DNA from: JABDBE01 sp963832245
GTDB taxonomy: Bacteria > Acidobacteriota > Terriglobia > Terriglobales > Acidobacteriaceae
NCBI GenBank assembly: GCA_963832245.1
Contig: CAWHTG010000003.1
Span: 1,143,152-1,207,151, forward strand
Reading direction: 5' to 3'
Length of the DNA stretch: 64,000 nt
Under the pieces are notes generated by a model that saw only the letters and a program-made list of their open reading frames with translations, had not been told where the DNA came from and did not search any database. Positions within the stretch are counted from its first letter, which is position 1, and each line of letters opens with the position of its first letter. Of this stretch, positions 18,830 through 28,446 are shown in pieces. The position numbers and the translations under genes were made by a program.

Positions 18830-19240
18830 CAACGCTGCGCGGACCATTACGCTGAACAGGTTTCTCGAATACAAAGAGACAATGATGGTCGCAAGAGCGC
18901 ACTGCAGAATGTGGTGTCAGATCCTGTGATTCTCGGCGAGGCCAGACCCGCTCGTCGCATCACCGTCCTGCTTGTACAAAATTGAAATGGGGCGACGCTC
19001 TTGCTTGAAAGCTCTCGGGTCCGGCATCCCGCCTAGGAGTTCCATCGCTTCCTCACGCGACGTGAACCGAACCCGACAATGCTCGGCGCGGCGATGAGCT
19101 CACGCAGGCACTTCTCGTCTGGATAGGCAATTCCAATCTTTCAGGATCATTCTTCTTGCTCGAAGCCTGAATGATCGCGTACCGAACCGTTGCGCAATGA
19201 ATAAGCCCACCCATAACCTCACCATCGAACTTCGAATCTC
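18830..19240 (-). pseudogene. Decayed hypothetical gene with frameshifts
   Basis: No single long frame exists, but conceptual reading on this strand gives consecutive protein-like pieces in changing frames: FDGEVMGGLIHCATVRYAII, then YPDEKCLRELIAAPSIVGFG, then REEAMELLGGMPDPRAFKQE with RPISILYKQDGD. At least two frameshifts separate them. I do not recognise the family. The coding call rests on the continuity of plausible protein sequence. Confidence 0.4.
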
Positions 19241-19966
19241 AAGAAACCTGACACTTTAGGTTGGAGCAAAGTGAATTCCAAATAGGAGTGGAACGAATAA
19301 TCGGAATTGGACCTCAGACGGTCTCCGTTACATCACAGAATGTTGATTATTCGTGCGCGTTGCTAACGTGTGGTGAAGTGGGTGTCTCGCGCTGGATGAT
19401 GAAGTTAGGACATGTCGCCAAGGGGCGTGGAATCGTCATTTGTCTAAACTGCGACACCAATGCCGCAACACGCTTTGCAAGAAAACACAGTCTCGCCTGA
19501 GTCACAGCCCGCGCGCCGCCCGCGCAAGGAGTGTGGAGACAAGGAAGAGGCGCTCGGTTCTATTCTGAACTCAGCTTCTGCATCACCGCAGCGACATCGT
19601 TTTCCTGGAACAGGCGAATGGCTGCGATTCCGGCGGCGCCGGTTTCGCGGCACGATTGAGCATTTGACAACGTGACTCCTCCCAACGCGAACACAAGTCC
19701 GACTCACCTCTTGAAGCATCTCAGATTCCATTCAGCACTGAACGAGCCCCGTCGCATCAAACTCCTTAGCGTCGATCGCGTTGAAGATCGACACAAGCCA
19801 GTTCATGCTGCCGTGGAGTTTCAACATGACCACGGCTGACGGGTGTGCAGATTTTGCAATCTGAAAGCTGCATCGCTTCACGGTCAGGTTCCCATCCTAA
19901 CGTCGAAAAGCACGACGTTAGGATGGCCTGCCCTCGAACTGCCTCCAAGGGTGATCTGTGCAACCT
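19241..19966. other. Stretch without convincing gene
   Basis: Short frames exist on both strands (for example 19261-19500 plus), but none has a ribosome binding site, recognisable motif or protein-like composition that I can support. A perfect 19-bp inverted repeat around CCATCCTAACGTCGAA...CACGACGTTAGGATGG lies at about 19889-19925 and may be a terminator-like or small-repeat hairpin. Confidence 0.4.
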
Positions 19967-21259
19967 CTAGAAAGGTTTGACTAGCCACGGGGTGAATAAG
20001 ACTCTTGGTCCTTTCACATCCGAGCACGCCGAATCCTCGGGGCCCTTTGCGCAACCCCAGTAGTTTTCGGTGGCGTCCACCGAGCCTTTGCCGATGTTGT
20101 CGACGCCGGTCTTGTGGCCGAGCAGATTGTTGAGGTGTGCATCCACCCTGGCGGGAGTGTTGGCGACGATGTCATAGCCCTCGTGATCGATCACGTTTTG
20201 AGAAATCACGGTGCCCGAAACCGGCGAGACGCCGAAAACATTAATTCCCGTGGGTCCCGGAGTAGCAGCGTCATCGGTATCGGCGCCGTTATCGGCAATG
20301 TAGTTGCCCACGATAACGTTATTGTCGAGATTTTGACCGGGCGTGTGGCTATGCATCGCGACACCCGGCAGTCCATTATGGGTAAGGGTATTGTTGATGA
20401 TCACATTGGCACGATTCGAGGTGCCGGGGACAGAGTCGAAGATACCGACTCCGGCGCCCGCCCCTTTGACATCTGTCCCATTCCCCGTAGAGATGTTTCC
20501 GGAGATCGTATTGTGCAAGATGCCAAAAGGTGTTTTGCCCTTAAAAGGTGGATGCGATGCAATCGTGATCCCGCAGTCAAGCAGATTGTCCTTGACCAGG
20601 TTTCCTGAAATCAGGTTGTCGTGAATGGGTGCGGTATCGTCGCTGATGAGAATACCACCGCTGTTTCCCTCCACCGTGTTGTTCGCGACTGTCGAAAAGG
20701 CGGCCCCGATCAGATGAAGGCCTTCTCCACAGTCAAAGGCCTCGGCGGTCTCAAACGCCGGTATGCCAGGACACGTGCCCTTTTGGACATTCAGCGCCAT
20801 ATCATTATTCAAAACATAGTTATGCCAAATGGTGATGTTCGACGCGTCAGTAACGAGAATACCCTCAAAGTTGGCATTCTCGGCGGTGAAGCCTTGTACC
20901 ACCACATCGCTTAGCTTAGGGTTGTCCAGGCCATCGATGTAGAGGGCATTAGATAGGCCGGTCGCGTCGATGATGGTGGTTTCCGAATTCTCTCCCAATA
21001 GCGAAAGTGGCTTACCAATGACCACATCTTCCGCGTAGGTGCCGGCGGCGACCTTGATCGTGTCGTATGGCTTGGCCGCGGCTACAGCGTCGTTGATTTT
21101 GGAGAAACAGCCGTTTGTGCCTCCGGGATTCACGCATAACGTGGCTGCGGCAGCGAATTGGGTCATAGCGACAACCATGGCCACGCCAAGCGAAATCAGT
21201 GGTACGGCGGAAGAAAGCTTTTTTGAGTAAGACCTGAGTTTTCGATTGCGAATTTTCAT
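19967..21259 (-). CDS. Secreted right-handed parallel beta-helix protein
   Basis: 430 aa with AAGGAGG 7 bases before the ATG. A signal-anchor-like segment (VPLISLGVAMVVAMTQFAAA) is followed by CVNPGGTNGCFSKINDAVAA, then successive rungs rich in Asn/Gly/Val (NNTVEGNSGGILIS, HNTISGNISTGNG, NYIADNGADTD). This is the NosD/pectin-lyase-like beta-helix fold used by polysaccharide lyases and surface proteins. I cannot identify catalytic residues, so enzymatic activity is unproven. The frame is intact, in contrast to most neighbours. It stands alone, divergently oriented to the broken PD40 gene. Confidence 0.8.
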   Translation of the reverse strand: MKIRNRKLRSYSKKLSSAVPLISLGVAMVVAMTQFAAAATLCVNPGGTNGCFSKINDAVAAAKPYDTIKVAAGTYAEDVVIGKPLSLLGENSETTIIDATGLSNALYIDGLDNPKLSDVVVQGFTAENANFEGILVTDASNITIWHNYVLNNDMALNVQKGTCPGIPAFETAEAFDCGEGLHLIGAAFSTVANNTVEGNSGGILISDDTAPIHDNLISGNLVKDNLLDCGITIASHPPFKGKTPFGILHNTISGNISTGNGTDVKGAGAGVGIFDSVPGTSNRANVIINNTLTHNGLPGVAMHSHTPGQNLDNNVIVGNYIADNGADTDDAATPGPTGINVFGVSPVSGTVISQNVIDHEGYDIVANTPARVDAHLNNLLGHKTGVDNIGKGSVDATENYWGCAKGPEDSACSDVKGPRVLFTPWLVKPF

Positions 21260-21502
21260 AGGGTTCCTCCTTGTTGCCTGAGAATAATACTCCCTTCAGA
21301 CTACCGTGTAATCAGTCGATCCCATCGTGTGAAATGGTTTACGGAATAGTTGCAAGGGTTTACGACTTCGGTGCACTCATTGCCCGATGTAGCGCAGGTT
21401 CGAAACGCCTCGGCGCTCTAGGCCAACGCGGGTAGAAGACTCCAAAAAAGCCTCGGGCTGCGGCAACCAGTCTGAGGTCAACGCGCCCGGTCAAAAGTCT
21501 CC

Positions 21503-22490
21503 TTGTCAACAATAGGCTCAAACGCACCGGGTGCACCGGTAGCGGCTAATAAGGTTCAAGCGACCTCGACCGGATCCCGCCACCGCTGGGCCGTACCACT
21601 TTCGCTTGCCTTACTTGCTATGGTTGTAATCGTTGCATGGCTCACCTGGCCGGTTCCGCCGCTCCGAGTTCTGAGCGCAGCTCAGATTACTCACGACGGT
21701 CTCCCGAAGCTCCAGGTGTTCACCGACGGTTCGCGGCTTTATCTCTCCGAAAGGAGGGTGTCGGACGAGTTTCTCGTGCAGGGCTCCGCTGCCGGGGGTG
21801 AGACATCTGTGCTGCCGACGCCGTTTGCTGATGTTTATCCTACTGCCGTTTCGCCGGATCACAGCCAACTTCTCGTATTCGCACGAATTCAGACTGAACG
21901 GGAACTCCGGGCTTGGTTGCTGCCTCTGCTCACTGGGCCTCCGCGTCGCCTGCTCGATGTGGTAGGCCGTTGGGGCACGTGGTCGCCGGACGGTCAGCAG
22001 CTGCTTTTCGCGCACGGCAATGCGCTCTTTCTCGGCCATGCCGATGGAAGCAATGCGCACAAACTGGTGGATTTGCCCGGCGCTGCATTTTACGTAAGAT
22101 TTTCACCCGATCGCGCGAAAGCTCCGGAATCTTCCGCCAGCGCTTGCCAGTAAAATTGGCGACCGGCCCTCTGTCTTATGGCCAAATAGCACCGAGTCCC
22201 GATGGCAAGAAGTTATATGTCGACGGATTCGATAAACGGGGGGAACTGATGCGCTACGATCCGCCCTCGCACCAGTCTGTGCAGTATCTGTCAGGAATCT
22301 CGGCGGGGGAGCTGGATTTCTCGCGCGAGGGGAAATGGGTGACTTACGTTTCTTATCCCGATCAGTCGCTCTGGGGCTCTCGCGCCGATGGAAGCGACAA
22401 GCATTGCTGGCTCAGAAGGTCTCTTCAGCCCGCGCTGCTCCCCGGATGGCCTGCATATTCTCGCCTTGAAGTAGTAAACGCCACTCGGGC
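21503..22490 (+). pseudogene. PD40 (WD40-like) regulator-type protein, decayed
   Basis: Begins with a membrane segment (PLSLALLAMVVIVAWLTWPV) followed by ITHDGLPKLQVFTDGSRLYL and WSPDGQQLLFAHG PD40 repeats. After about 22090 the conserved continuation (PLSYGQIAPSPDGKKLYVDG, AGELDFSREGKWVTYVSYPD) appears in a different frame, with an apparent internal deletion of several dozen residues. It then degrades near 22450. Homologues I know of carry an N-terminal winged-helix domain, which is absent here. The first codon is a TTG with no good ribosome binding site. The region 22490-22763 holds no supportable gene. Confidence 0.65.
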
Positions 22491-22763
22491 TAAATTGTGG
22501 CCTGTGGCGAAGCGCTCGTACGTCCCATGGAACGGCTTCGGCGGTGTCCAGATTGGCTTTCCTTTCTGTCCCGCGTATTCAACGACGATGCCCATGCCGT
22601 GACCACGATCATCATCGGCAAGATCACCCATCCACACACCGGGATGATTCATCTCGACGACGGCCGAAATGAGTCCGTCGCACTGCCGTTCAGGGCATGT
22701 TATCCTCAACGTGTGCCATGGAGCGGTCCACGTGCCACTGAGCGCCCGCATTGCGTCGAAGCT

Positions 22764-23159
22764 CTACTGTTGACAGGAATCGCTTACCCTGCGGACGTCG
22801 GTGACCTTCAAGTGACCGTGCTCGGTGTTGTTGTTCTTCATGCCAGAGTCTTTCGCTACATCTTTCGCGTCTTCCTTCATGTTGTGCATTTTGGAATGCG
22901 AAACCACACCTTTCGCTTTAATGGTGTGACCGAGATGACTCGCCAGATCGATTGCGTTGTTGCTGTGCACTTCCCAGGTGCTGCCGTCGCTGGAGGTCAA
23001 CAGGAACTCGTTGGCACTAGGGCCCTTGGTAAGGCATCCGGTGATGCTTCTCACCTCGCCCTTTGATTTGGCGTCGGCGTCGGAGTCCTGCGCGATTGCC
23101 CACGCCGTAGTCAGACCAGCAAGAACCAGACACAATAGCAAGCGACTTAGTTTTGTCAT
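22764..23159 (-). CDS. Small secreted protein, DUF5818-like
   Basis: 131 aa with a signal peptide (MTKLSRLLLCLVLAGLTTAW, cleavage near AIAQ) and one compact domain: ITGCLTKGPSANEFLLTSSD, then WEVHSN and HLGHTIKAKGVVS, ending VRRVSDSCQQ. The G-C-L-x-K and W-E-V motifs resemble the OB-like DUF5818 group seen in Acidobacteriota. GGAGCAACC lies before the start. Function unknown. A broken paralogue follows at 25578-25925 and a related small protein lies at 52316-52636. Confidence 0.7.
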   Translation of the reverse strand: MTKLSRLLLCLVLAGLTTAWAIAQDSDADAKSKGEVRSITGCLTKGPSANEFLLTSSDGSTWEVHSNNAIDLASHLGHTIKAKGVVSHSKMHNMKEDAKDVAKDSGMKNNNTEHGHLKVTDVRRVSDSCQQ

Positions 23160-23446
23160 TAGGTTGCTCCTTTATTGGCTGCCCGAAAGAGATAAAAAGG
23201 CTCTTAAAGGGTCTTTATGTTGTCCGTTACCCATCACAAAATGCAGGATTAGCGGACCGCTTTTTCAACCCCTATAATAAGTCTCAAGAAGACGGCGGGA
23301 CTGGTCACAATTGCTCACTTTTGGCAATTATGTCCCCGGGCTCTGACCTTATCACAAATGGTGCGGGGATTGTCTGGGGCAGCAGAGAGTCTCACGTGAG
23401 CTGTTGCCTCGCAGGTTAGCTGTTGCGACATTTTCGTCAGTTGCAG

Positions 23447-24358
23447 TCACGCTGCAATCTTCAATTTCTCGAACCGGCTTGACGCGCGGCTGAACGATTG
23501 TGGAACTCGATGGTCTTTTAATTCACCGAGCAGAAAGTTGATTTCTCCGCCGAGCAGGATTGCAAAACCGGAAAGATAAAACCACACGTACAGGCCGATG
23601 GCGGCACCTAGCGGCCCGTACGTCTTATCAAGACTTTCGAAGTGTCGAAAGTAAACCCCCAGCAGGAATGACAAACCTACCCAAGTCATAACTGCGATGA
23701 TTGCGCCGATCAAGCTGTCTCGGAATGGCTGCCTGAAATCCGGCCCGAAATGGTAGAGAAGTTGTACTGCCAGCACGCCAAAGGTCACCGCGATTCCCCA
23801 ACGGAAGTAACGCCAAGTTGTAAGCAGGGCTGGGTCGAGGTCAAATCTGCCTGTAAACCAGGTCCCAAGGGACGTACCCTCGACCATCAATCCTACAGCT
23901 ACGAGCAACAAAGATCCCGCGAGCAACGTCAGTGCCAACGCAATGGGTCGAGTCTTCCAGACCGGCCGAGATTCACGGACGCGATAAACGACATCAAGGC
24001 CATCCATCATCGCTGCAAATCCACTGGAAACGGTCCAAATCGTGAAGACTAACCCGAGCGTAAGGAAGTGCGCGTGTTTGTGACTGACGACATCAGAGAC
24101 GATGCTGCGCACCAAATTCATTCCGTCTCCTGGGACGAGTCTAGCCATTAGGCTTAGGAGACCTTCAAACAGATGCGGGATGGGTACATAGCCGAGCAGC
24201 GACGCCAGTGAAACCAACAGCGGAAAAAGCGAGAGTACGAAATAGTATGACAACCCAGCGGCAAATACGAAGAGATGTTCGTCATAAACATCGTTGTACA
24301 TCACTATCAGCGATCGTTTAAGCGTGAGCCAAACTGTTTCGCCACCTAAGGTGCGCAC
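23447..24358 (-). CDS. YihY/BrkB family inner membrane protein
   Basis: 303 aa, GTG start. The family signature is clear: FAAGLSYYFVLSLFPLLVSL near residue 40, six predicted membrane helices, YGPLGAAIGLYVWFYLSGFA and the late GGEINFLL. YihY/BrkB proteins are polytopic inner membrane proteins of uncertain function, once misnamed ribonuclease BN. Length is normal and the frame is intact. Its neighbours do not suggest a specific role. Confidence 0.9.
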   Translation of the reverse strand: MRTLGGETVWLTLKRSLIVMYNDVYDEHLFVFAAGLSYYFVLSLFPLLVSLASLLGYVPIPHLFEGLLSLMARLVPGDGMNLVRSIVSDVVSHKHAHFLTLGLVFTIWTVSSGFAAMMDGLDVVYRVRESRPVWKTRPIALALTLLAGSLLLVAVGLMVEGTSLGTWFTGRFDLDPALLTTWRYFRWGIAVTFGVLAVQLLYHFGPDFRQPFRDSLIGAIIAVMTWVGLSFLLGVYFRHFESLDKTYGPLGAAIGLYVWFYLSGFAILLGGEINFLLGELKDHRVPQSFSRASSRFEKLKIAA

Positions 24359-24448
24359 CGAATTACCTCAGAGTTTTTCATTCCATCCTGCTTTTCGGAA
24401 CTTTACCGTTTGTGTGCCTCGCGCTGATAAGCAATTGGGCTCACCGTC

Positions 24449-25225
24449 TTAAGCCCGCCGCGATAGATATCTCCGCACGCCGCACCACAATTCATCGCTC
24501 CCGCGTCCGCGTAATTTCAGCGCGCTGGATAGCCCATCGGAGGATCGAATATCGTGGCCCGCAAGCGTGTACTGCCCTAAAAGGCGGACCGTAGCGATGG
24601 CGTCGAAAGAAGTGGGTATCCACATACCTTTCAGTTGAGTGAATTGCAAGGCGATATGAATACGCTTGAGCCAAATGGAGGGGCTTTTGGCGGGTACTCC
24701 TTCAATTCGGCGGATACGGAAACTGCTCGCATCTACCCAGATTTGACCGCGTACAAGATATTGGTCGTTCCGCTTGGGGACGATCTGCAAAACGTACTCA
24801 CGAGCGATGCCGAAGGTCTCTTCCCTAAGAAAAACGAAGCCATAATTCGCCCGATTGATCTCGCTGGCTTTTCCTTTCTTCGCGGACTCGGTTTCTCGGT
24901 CTAAAAGCTCGCGAACCATTTTTGCTCCCCTTGAGCTCCCTCGGGCCTGAGCAATCTTGTATGTCTTCACGTCAGGAGGGACGAAATTGATTTGCACCGT
25001 GACCTCAGAAGTGGGTTGCTTATCATTGCCGTGAAACACTTTGTATTCTCGCGTGACCTCATATTGTTGAGATTGAGCACGGTTCTGGTGCTGGACATCC
25101 TCCAAACGTTGCACTATCAGGTTCAGATCGGGGAATTTAAGTTCAGGCCTGGACGAGGGTACCCGTGACGCCGAGGCGAGCGCCACCAAGAGAATGAAAA
25201 CTGGCAACCAGAGTCCTGGCATACC
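24449..25225 (-). CDS. Secreted LolA/RseB-like lipoprotein-carrier-fold protein
   Basis: About 258 aa from ATG 25225, where a signal peptide (MPGLWLPVFILLVALASA) begins. The longer open frame adds an unlikely 58-residue head. The motif set (IVQRLEDVQHQNRAQSQQYE, WVDASSFRIRRIEG, MWIPTSFDAIATV) fits the outer-membrane lipoprotein-sorting or RseB-like fold found in many Acidobacteriota hypothetical proteins. No ligand or partner is evident. It lies 90 bp upstream of yihY on the same strand and could be its operon partner. Confidence 0.6.
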   Translation of the reverse strand, partial: GMPGLWLPVFILLVALASASRVPSSRPELKFPDLNLIVQRLEDVQHQNRAQSQQYEVTREYKVFHGNDKQPTSEVTVQINFVPPDVKTYKIAQARGSSRGAKMVRELLDRETESAKKGKASEINRANYGFVFLREETFGIAREYVLQIVPKRNDQYLVRGQIWVDASSFRIRRIEGVPAKSPSIWLKRIHIALQFTQLKGMWIPTSFDAIATVRLLGQYTLAGHDIRSSDGLSSALKLRGRGSDELWCGVRRYLSRRA

Positions 25226-25577
25226 TGTCTCAATAATTTCCGCATCGTGGATCACGGCTTGTGTGTTTGCCTCCCCGCCGATATAGATTAACGGTTTCGG
25301 CCTGGTTGGGCCTATTTCTCTACTGGTTTTCTGCAACGGATCGCCAATCTCCATCTCCAAGATTCGGGGCCGGAGGCTTCCATTTCTACGATTCGCCACT
25401 CTACCTTGAAGGTAGAGGCCCAGTCTGAGCAGTAATGCACATTCCGGGTGAGGGATACCGTCGTTACCGCGCGGCTATCGCCATCACAATGGCAAGAATC
25501 TCTGTAGGTCGGCCGCACGACGAATAAAAAAGGGGGCCCTCCGTAACGCCCCCACTGTGCTCACAATGAATGGCTAA
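25226..25577. other. Gene-poor stretch with one terminator
   Basis: Apart from the terminator at 25524-25553, no gene is supportable here. A short hairpin (CTACCTTGAAGGTAG) stands near 25403-25417. Confidence 0.4.
25524..25553 (-). terminator. Rho-independent terminator
   Basis: Read on the minus strand: GGGGGCGTTACGGAGG then GCCCCC followed by TTTTTTATT, a GC-rich stem with a T-run. It directly follows the decayed DUF5818-like gene on the same strand. Confidence 0.7.
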
Positions 25578-25925
25578 CTACTTCTGACACGAATCGCTTA
25601 CCATCTGTACATCCATAATCTTCAAGTGCCCATGCTCGGTGTTGTCTTTCTTCATGCCAGCGTCTTTCGCCGCGTCCTTGCTATCTTCCTTTAAGGTTAT
25701 GTGCCGTGGCGTTCGAAACTACACCCGTTGCGGAAATTGTGTGGCTCACATGGCTCGCGAGGTCTACGCCACTCTTACTACGCCGCACCTCCCATGTGCT
25801 GCCATCATTTCCGGCCAGTAGAAACTCATCAGCACTGTCGCCTTTGCTCAAGCAACCCGTGACCGTTCTTACATCCGACTTTGATTTGGAATTGCTAGTC
25901 CCCCCGTGACTCGGAGATTCCAGTA
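25578..25925 (-). pseudogene. Broken paralogue of the small DUF5818-like gene
   Basis: Nucleotide-level similarity to 22764-23159 is obvious: a shared tail encoding SDSCQK plus stop, CATGCTCGGTGTTGT and TTCATGCCAGCGTCTTTCGC in the plus-strand reading, and the GCLSKG and W-E-V regions. The reading frame is broken by small indels, for example around 25690-25710, and the signal-peptide region is not recoverable. The terminator after it is retained. Confidence 0.6.
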
Positions 25926-26118
25926 GTCAGCTTCATCAGCCGTCGCCCTTGATCCAACTTCTCCACCTGCAACTACGCCTACTTGCGCTCAGCACGAAGC
26001 TGCTGAAGCGCGCCGGAAAAGTTCGCCGATTGATTCCCCTCCATTTAGATAGCGGGAATATTGTGTAGGATAGGAATGTTATGCCGTAGGAGCCCACATT
26101 TTCGGAGAAGTTCAATAG

Positions 26119-26349
26119 ATGAAGGCAGTCGCAATAAAGAAGGGTCAGAGCCGACAGAAGGAAGCGGGATTCCGGGAGATGGGAACGCTCAGGTGTGAGG
26201 GTTGCGGCGAGGAGTTCTTCATCGATCACCATCCTGCGTTCGTGGATAAATGGCTTGCTGAGAAACAAGCACATTGGCTCGAAAAGGTTCTTGCGGAAGA
26301 GCACGAGCGCGACAAGAAGCACGCCGACCGAATCGAACTGCCGGAGTGA
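26119..26349 (+). CDS. Small zinc-ribbon-like hypothetical protein
   Basis: 76 aa. Cys26-x-x-Cys29 in LRCEGCGEEFFIDHHPAF, together with His37/His38, suggests a small metal site. The C-terminal half is a charged helix (KVLAEEHERDKKHADR). GGAGAAG lies upstream of the ATG. It is 10 bases upstream of a DksA/TraR-type zinc-finger gene on the same strand, so the two are probably co-transcribed. Confidence 0.6.
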   Translation: MKAVAIKKGQSRQKEAGFREMGTLRCEGCGEEFFIDHHPAFVDKWLAEKQAHWLEKVLAEEHERDKKHADRIELPE

Positions 26350-26359
26350 CGCTCAGATT

Positions 26360-26716
26360 ATGGATCGGAAATCAATCGAGCGGTTCCAGAAAACGCTTCA
26401 GGCCCGCCAACACGAACTCCGCAGTAGCCTAGCGCAAACTCGCCGGGAATCACTGACTGTGCAGCATGATTACGGTAAGGATGAGGGTGACCGGGCAAAC
26501 ACGTCTTTGGCGAGAGAAATACACCTCGGCCAGAAATCTCGGGACCGGGCGCTGGTGACTACAATTGATGCGGCGTTGAAACGGATCAGCGAAGGGACGT
26601 TCGGCCAATGCCTGAACTGCGAGCAGGAGATCAACTCCAAGCGTTTAGAAGCCATTCCTTGGGTTCGCTATTGCATCACATGCCAAGAGTTGATCGACGG
26701 TAGCGCCGTCCGCTGA
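26360..26716 (+). CDS. DksA/TraR-type C4 zinc-finger protein
   Basis: 118 aa with an N-terminal coiled coil (about residues 1-75) and a C-terminal four-cysteine zinc finger (Cys84, Cys87, Cys105, Cys108) in FGQCLNCEQEI and RYCITCQE. This is the DksA/TraR architecture, which binds the RNA polymerase secondary channel and modulates initiation. The coiled-coil tip does not show the classical DxxDxA acidic motif clearly, so activity is uncertain. I place the start at ATG 26360, 10 bases after the preceding stop codon. Confidence 0.8.
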   Translation: MDRKSIERFQKTLQARQHELRSSLAQTRRESLTVQHDYGKDEGDRANTSLAREIHLGQKSRDRALVTTIDAALKRISEGTFGQCLNCEQEINSKRLEAIPWVRYCITCQELIDGSAVR

Positions 26717-26779
26717 GACTGCGCGGGCATTCAAACTGCACGTTCGAACAAGTCAGTTAGAAGCTGACTTTGAGATTTG

Positions 26780-26959
26780 CTAAGCGGCTGGCCGGGTTAG
26801 ATCGTCCAGCAGGAAGGGGTATTCGGCAACGGCGCGTTTGAGTTCATCGCTATGCTCGTGCAGCGCATGTCTGCGTTCTTTCGTGATGGACTCTAGGGCG
26901 TCTGCGTCTTGCGTTTTCACAGCCTGAGCAAACAGTTCGCGGATTCGTCTTTCCAACAT
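26780..26959 (-). CDS. Small hypothetical protein, 59 aa
   Basis: A complete short frame, ATG to TAG, encoding MLERRIRELFAQAVKTQD, then SITKERRHALHEHSDELK and a tail AEYPFLLDDLTRPAA. The protein is highly charged and helical. GGGGCG stands 3-4 bases upstream of the ATG. The composition looks like a genuine small protein. Function unknown; it precedes the DUF932 remnant on the same strand. Confidence 0.5.
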   Translation of the reverse strand: MLERRIRELFAQAVKTQDADALESITKERRHALHEHSDELKRAVAEYPFLLDDLTRPAA

Positions 26960-27073
26960 AGACGCCCCTATGCTCGAATCATTTCACGAGACTGGAAAGT
27001 GTGCGATACCCTGAACACTGTATTGCCGCGAACCTGGTTGGCAGCGTGGCCGGCCGACGCCTTCCCTCCAGGG

Positions 27074-27650
27074 TTAGAACGATTGCGGGAACCGAGATTC
27101 CAGGAACTCTTCCAGCTTGGCGGTCGCCTTAAACTGCGGAATGGGATCTAGTTCCTTAAAGGGTGAAGTGAACGCATTCGAGAGACTCCAGATCGTTCGC
27201 GGTTTGAATTCCTCGTATTTCGGTTCGAAGTAGGGGCCATGCACGGTTCGGGCAAGGTGCTTCGGAGCGTCCAGTTTGCCTTCGACGAATGCCTCGTAGA
27301 TGACCACTTTGGCCGTAACATCTAAGGAGTTCACTCCGCTGCCAGGTCTCAACCTGCTTTCGCATCGGCTCGAAGTTGCGCTGCATCCGATCGACACCGA
27401 CCGAAATGCAGTCGATGAGCGAGAACGACTTCGAGTGCTTTGGGAGAACGGGCGTAAACACGCCTGTGACAATGTCTCCTAATTGTTGGTCCAGAGATGT
27501 TAAAGTCCGAGGCCCCGACAGTTCAGCCACAAACACGGTGTCCGGACGCGAATACAGGAGGGGATGTCGGAGACCAGACTGTTCCACAAAATTGGGGTTG
27601 CTTGAGGGCAGGGTGTACTGGACTGCGTGGCCTCTGCCTTGTCGCGACAA
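27074..27650 (-). pseudogene. DUF932 phage/plasmid-like protein, frameshifted
   Basis: The middle part (VFVAELSGPRTLTSLDQQLG, FSLIDCISVGVDRMQRNFEP) lies in one frame. The C-terminal part (YEAFVEGKLDAPKHLARTVH, RTIWSLSNAFTSPFKELDPI, ending FPQSF) lies in another, with the shift near 27320-27340. DUF932 proteins are typical of PRTRC-type plasmids and other mobile elements; their role is unknown. The N-terminal third is missing. A diverged copy of the C-terminal part recurs at 29063-29290. Confidence 0.7.
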
Positions 27651-27765
27651 AGTCTAAAAACATTCCCTTCGCTCATGAGTTCATTGAACACAGGGTCTCT
27701 TGTCATCATCGCTCTGCTGTACTAGAAGTGATCCAACTTAGAACGCAACAATCTTGGAGGAGCGC

Positions 27766-28446
27766 ATGGCGTTATTGAAGCTGCTTGTGGTTGAGGACGA
27801 TATTGCCAGCTTGGAATTAATGACCGAGGTGTTCAACAGTTTGGAGGCTGAAGTCCGACCGATCAGCGATAGCCAGGTCGCCGTAAAAGTGGTGAACCAG
27901 GAAAAGTTTGACGGAATATTTTTGGACCTGGAAATGCCCAAGCTGCACGGTTTCCAACTAGCGCAAAAGATCCGTGAAAGTTCCTGGAACAAACTGACGC
28001 CAATTGTCATTGTGACCGGGCGTGACGAGCGGGACACGATGCAGCAATCCTTCGCGACGGGATGTACTTTCTTCCTGCAAAAGCCGGTGGATCGGCAAAA
28101 GCTGAGCGGCTTGTTCCGCACGGTGCGTGGAACCCTATTCGAGAACCGCCGTCGCGCCACGCGTGTGCCCATGCAAACTGAGGTCACTTGCAGTGCAGGC
28201 TCGCGGACATTCCGGGGCAGGACGTGGAATCTCAGCCTGACGGGGGTGCAGTTGGAAGTCGACGATCTCAAACCAAAGGAGACGGTACGAGTGTCGTTCC
28301 AACTCCCCAGTTCCGCGATCATCATCGAAGCTCACGGTATAGTTGTTTGGGTTAAAGAGGATCGGCAGGGCGTCCAATTCACCCACATGAGCGACCAGAA
28401 TAAAGAAGAGATCCGCACTTTCATAACCCAGGTTGAGAAGTCCTAG
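27766..28446 (+). CDS. Response regulator with PilZ output domain
   Basis: 226 aa with GGAGG 5 bases before ATG 27766. A receiver domain covers residues ~1-122: acidic pair in VVEDD, phospho-acceptor Asp54 in IFLDLEMP, Thr84 and Lys106 in FLQKPVD. A PilZ domain covers ~125-222, starting RRRATRVPM and including WNLSLTGVQLEV. PilZ commonly binds cyclic di-GMP through RxxxR and D/NxSxxG; here RRxxR and NLSLTG (N-x-S-x-x-G) are present. The protein would couple phosphorylation to second-messenger sensing. It lies between two DUF932 fragments and is followed by another receiver protein; no kinase is adjacent. Confidence 0.85.
   Translation: MALLKLLVVEDDIASLELMTEVFNSLEAEVRPISDSQVAVKVVNQEKFDGIFLDLEMPKLHGFQLAQKIRESSWNKLTPIVIVTGRDERDTMQQSFATGCTFFLQKPVDRQKLSGLFRTVRGTLFENRRRATRVPMQTEVTCSAGSRTFRGRTWNLSLTGVQLEVDDLKPKETVRVSFQLPSSAIIIEAHGIVVWVKEDRQGVQFTHMSDQNKEEIRTFITQVEKS

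Noticed and set aside
19261..19500. 79-aa plus-strand protein
   Set aside because: No ribosome binding site, no recognisable motif, and surrounded by decayed DNA.
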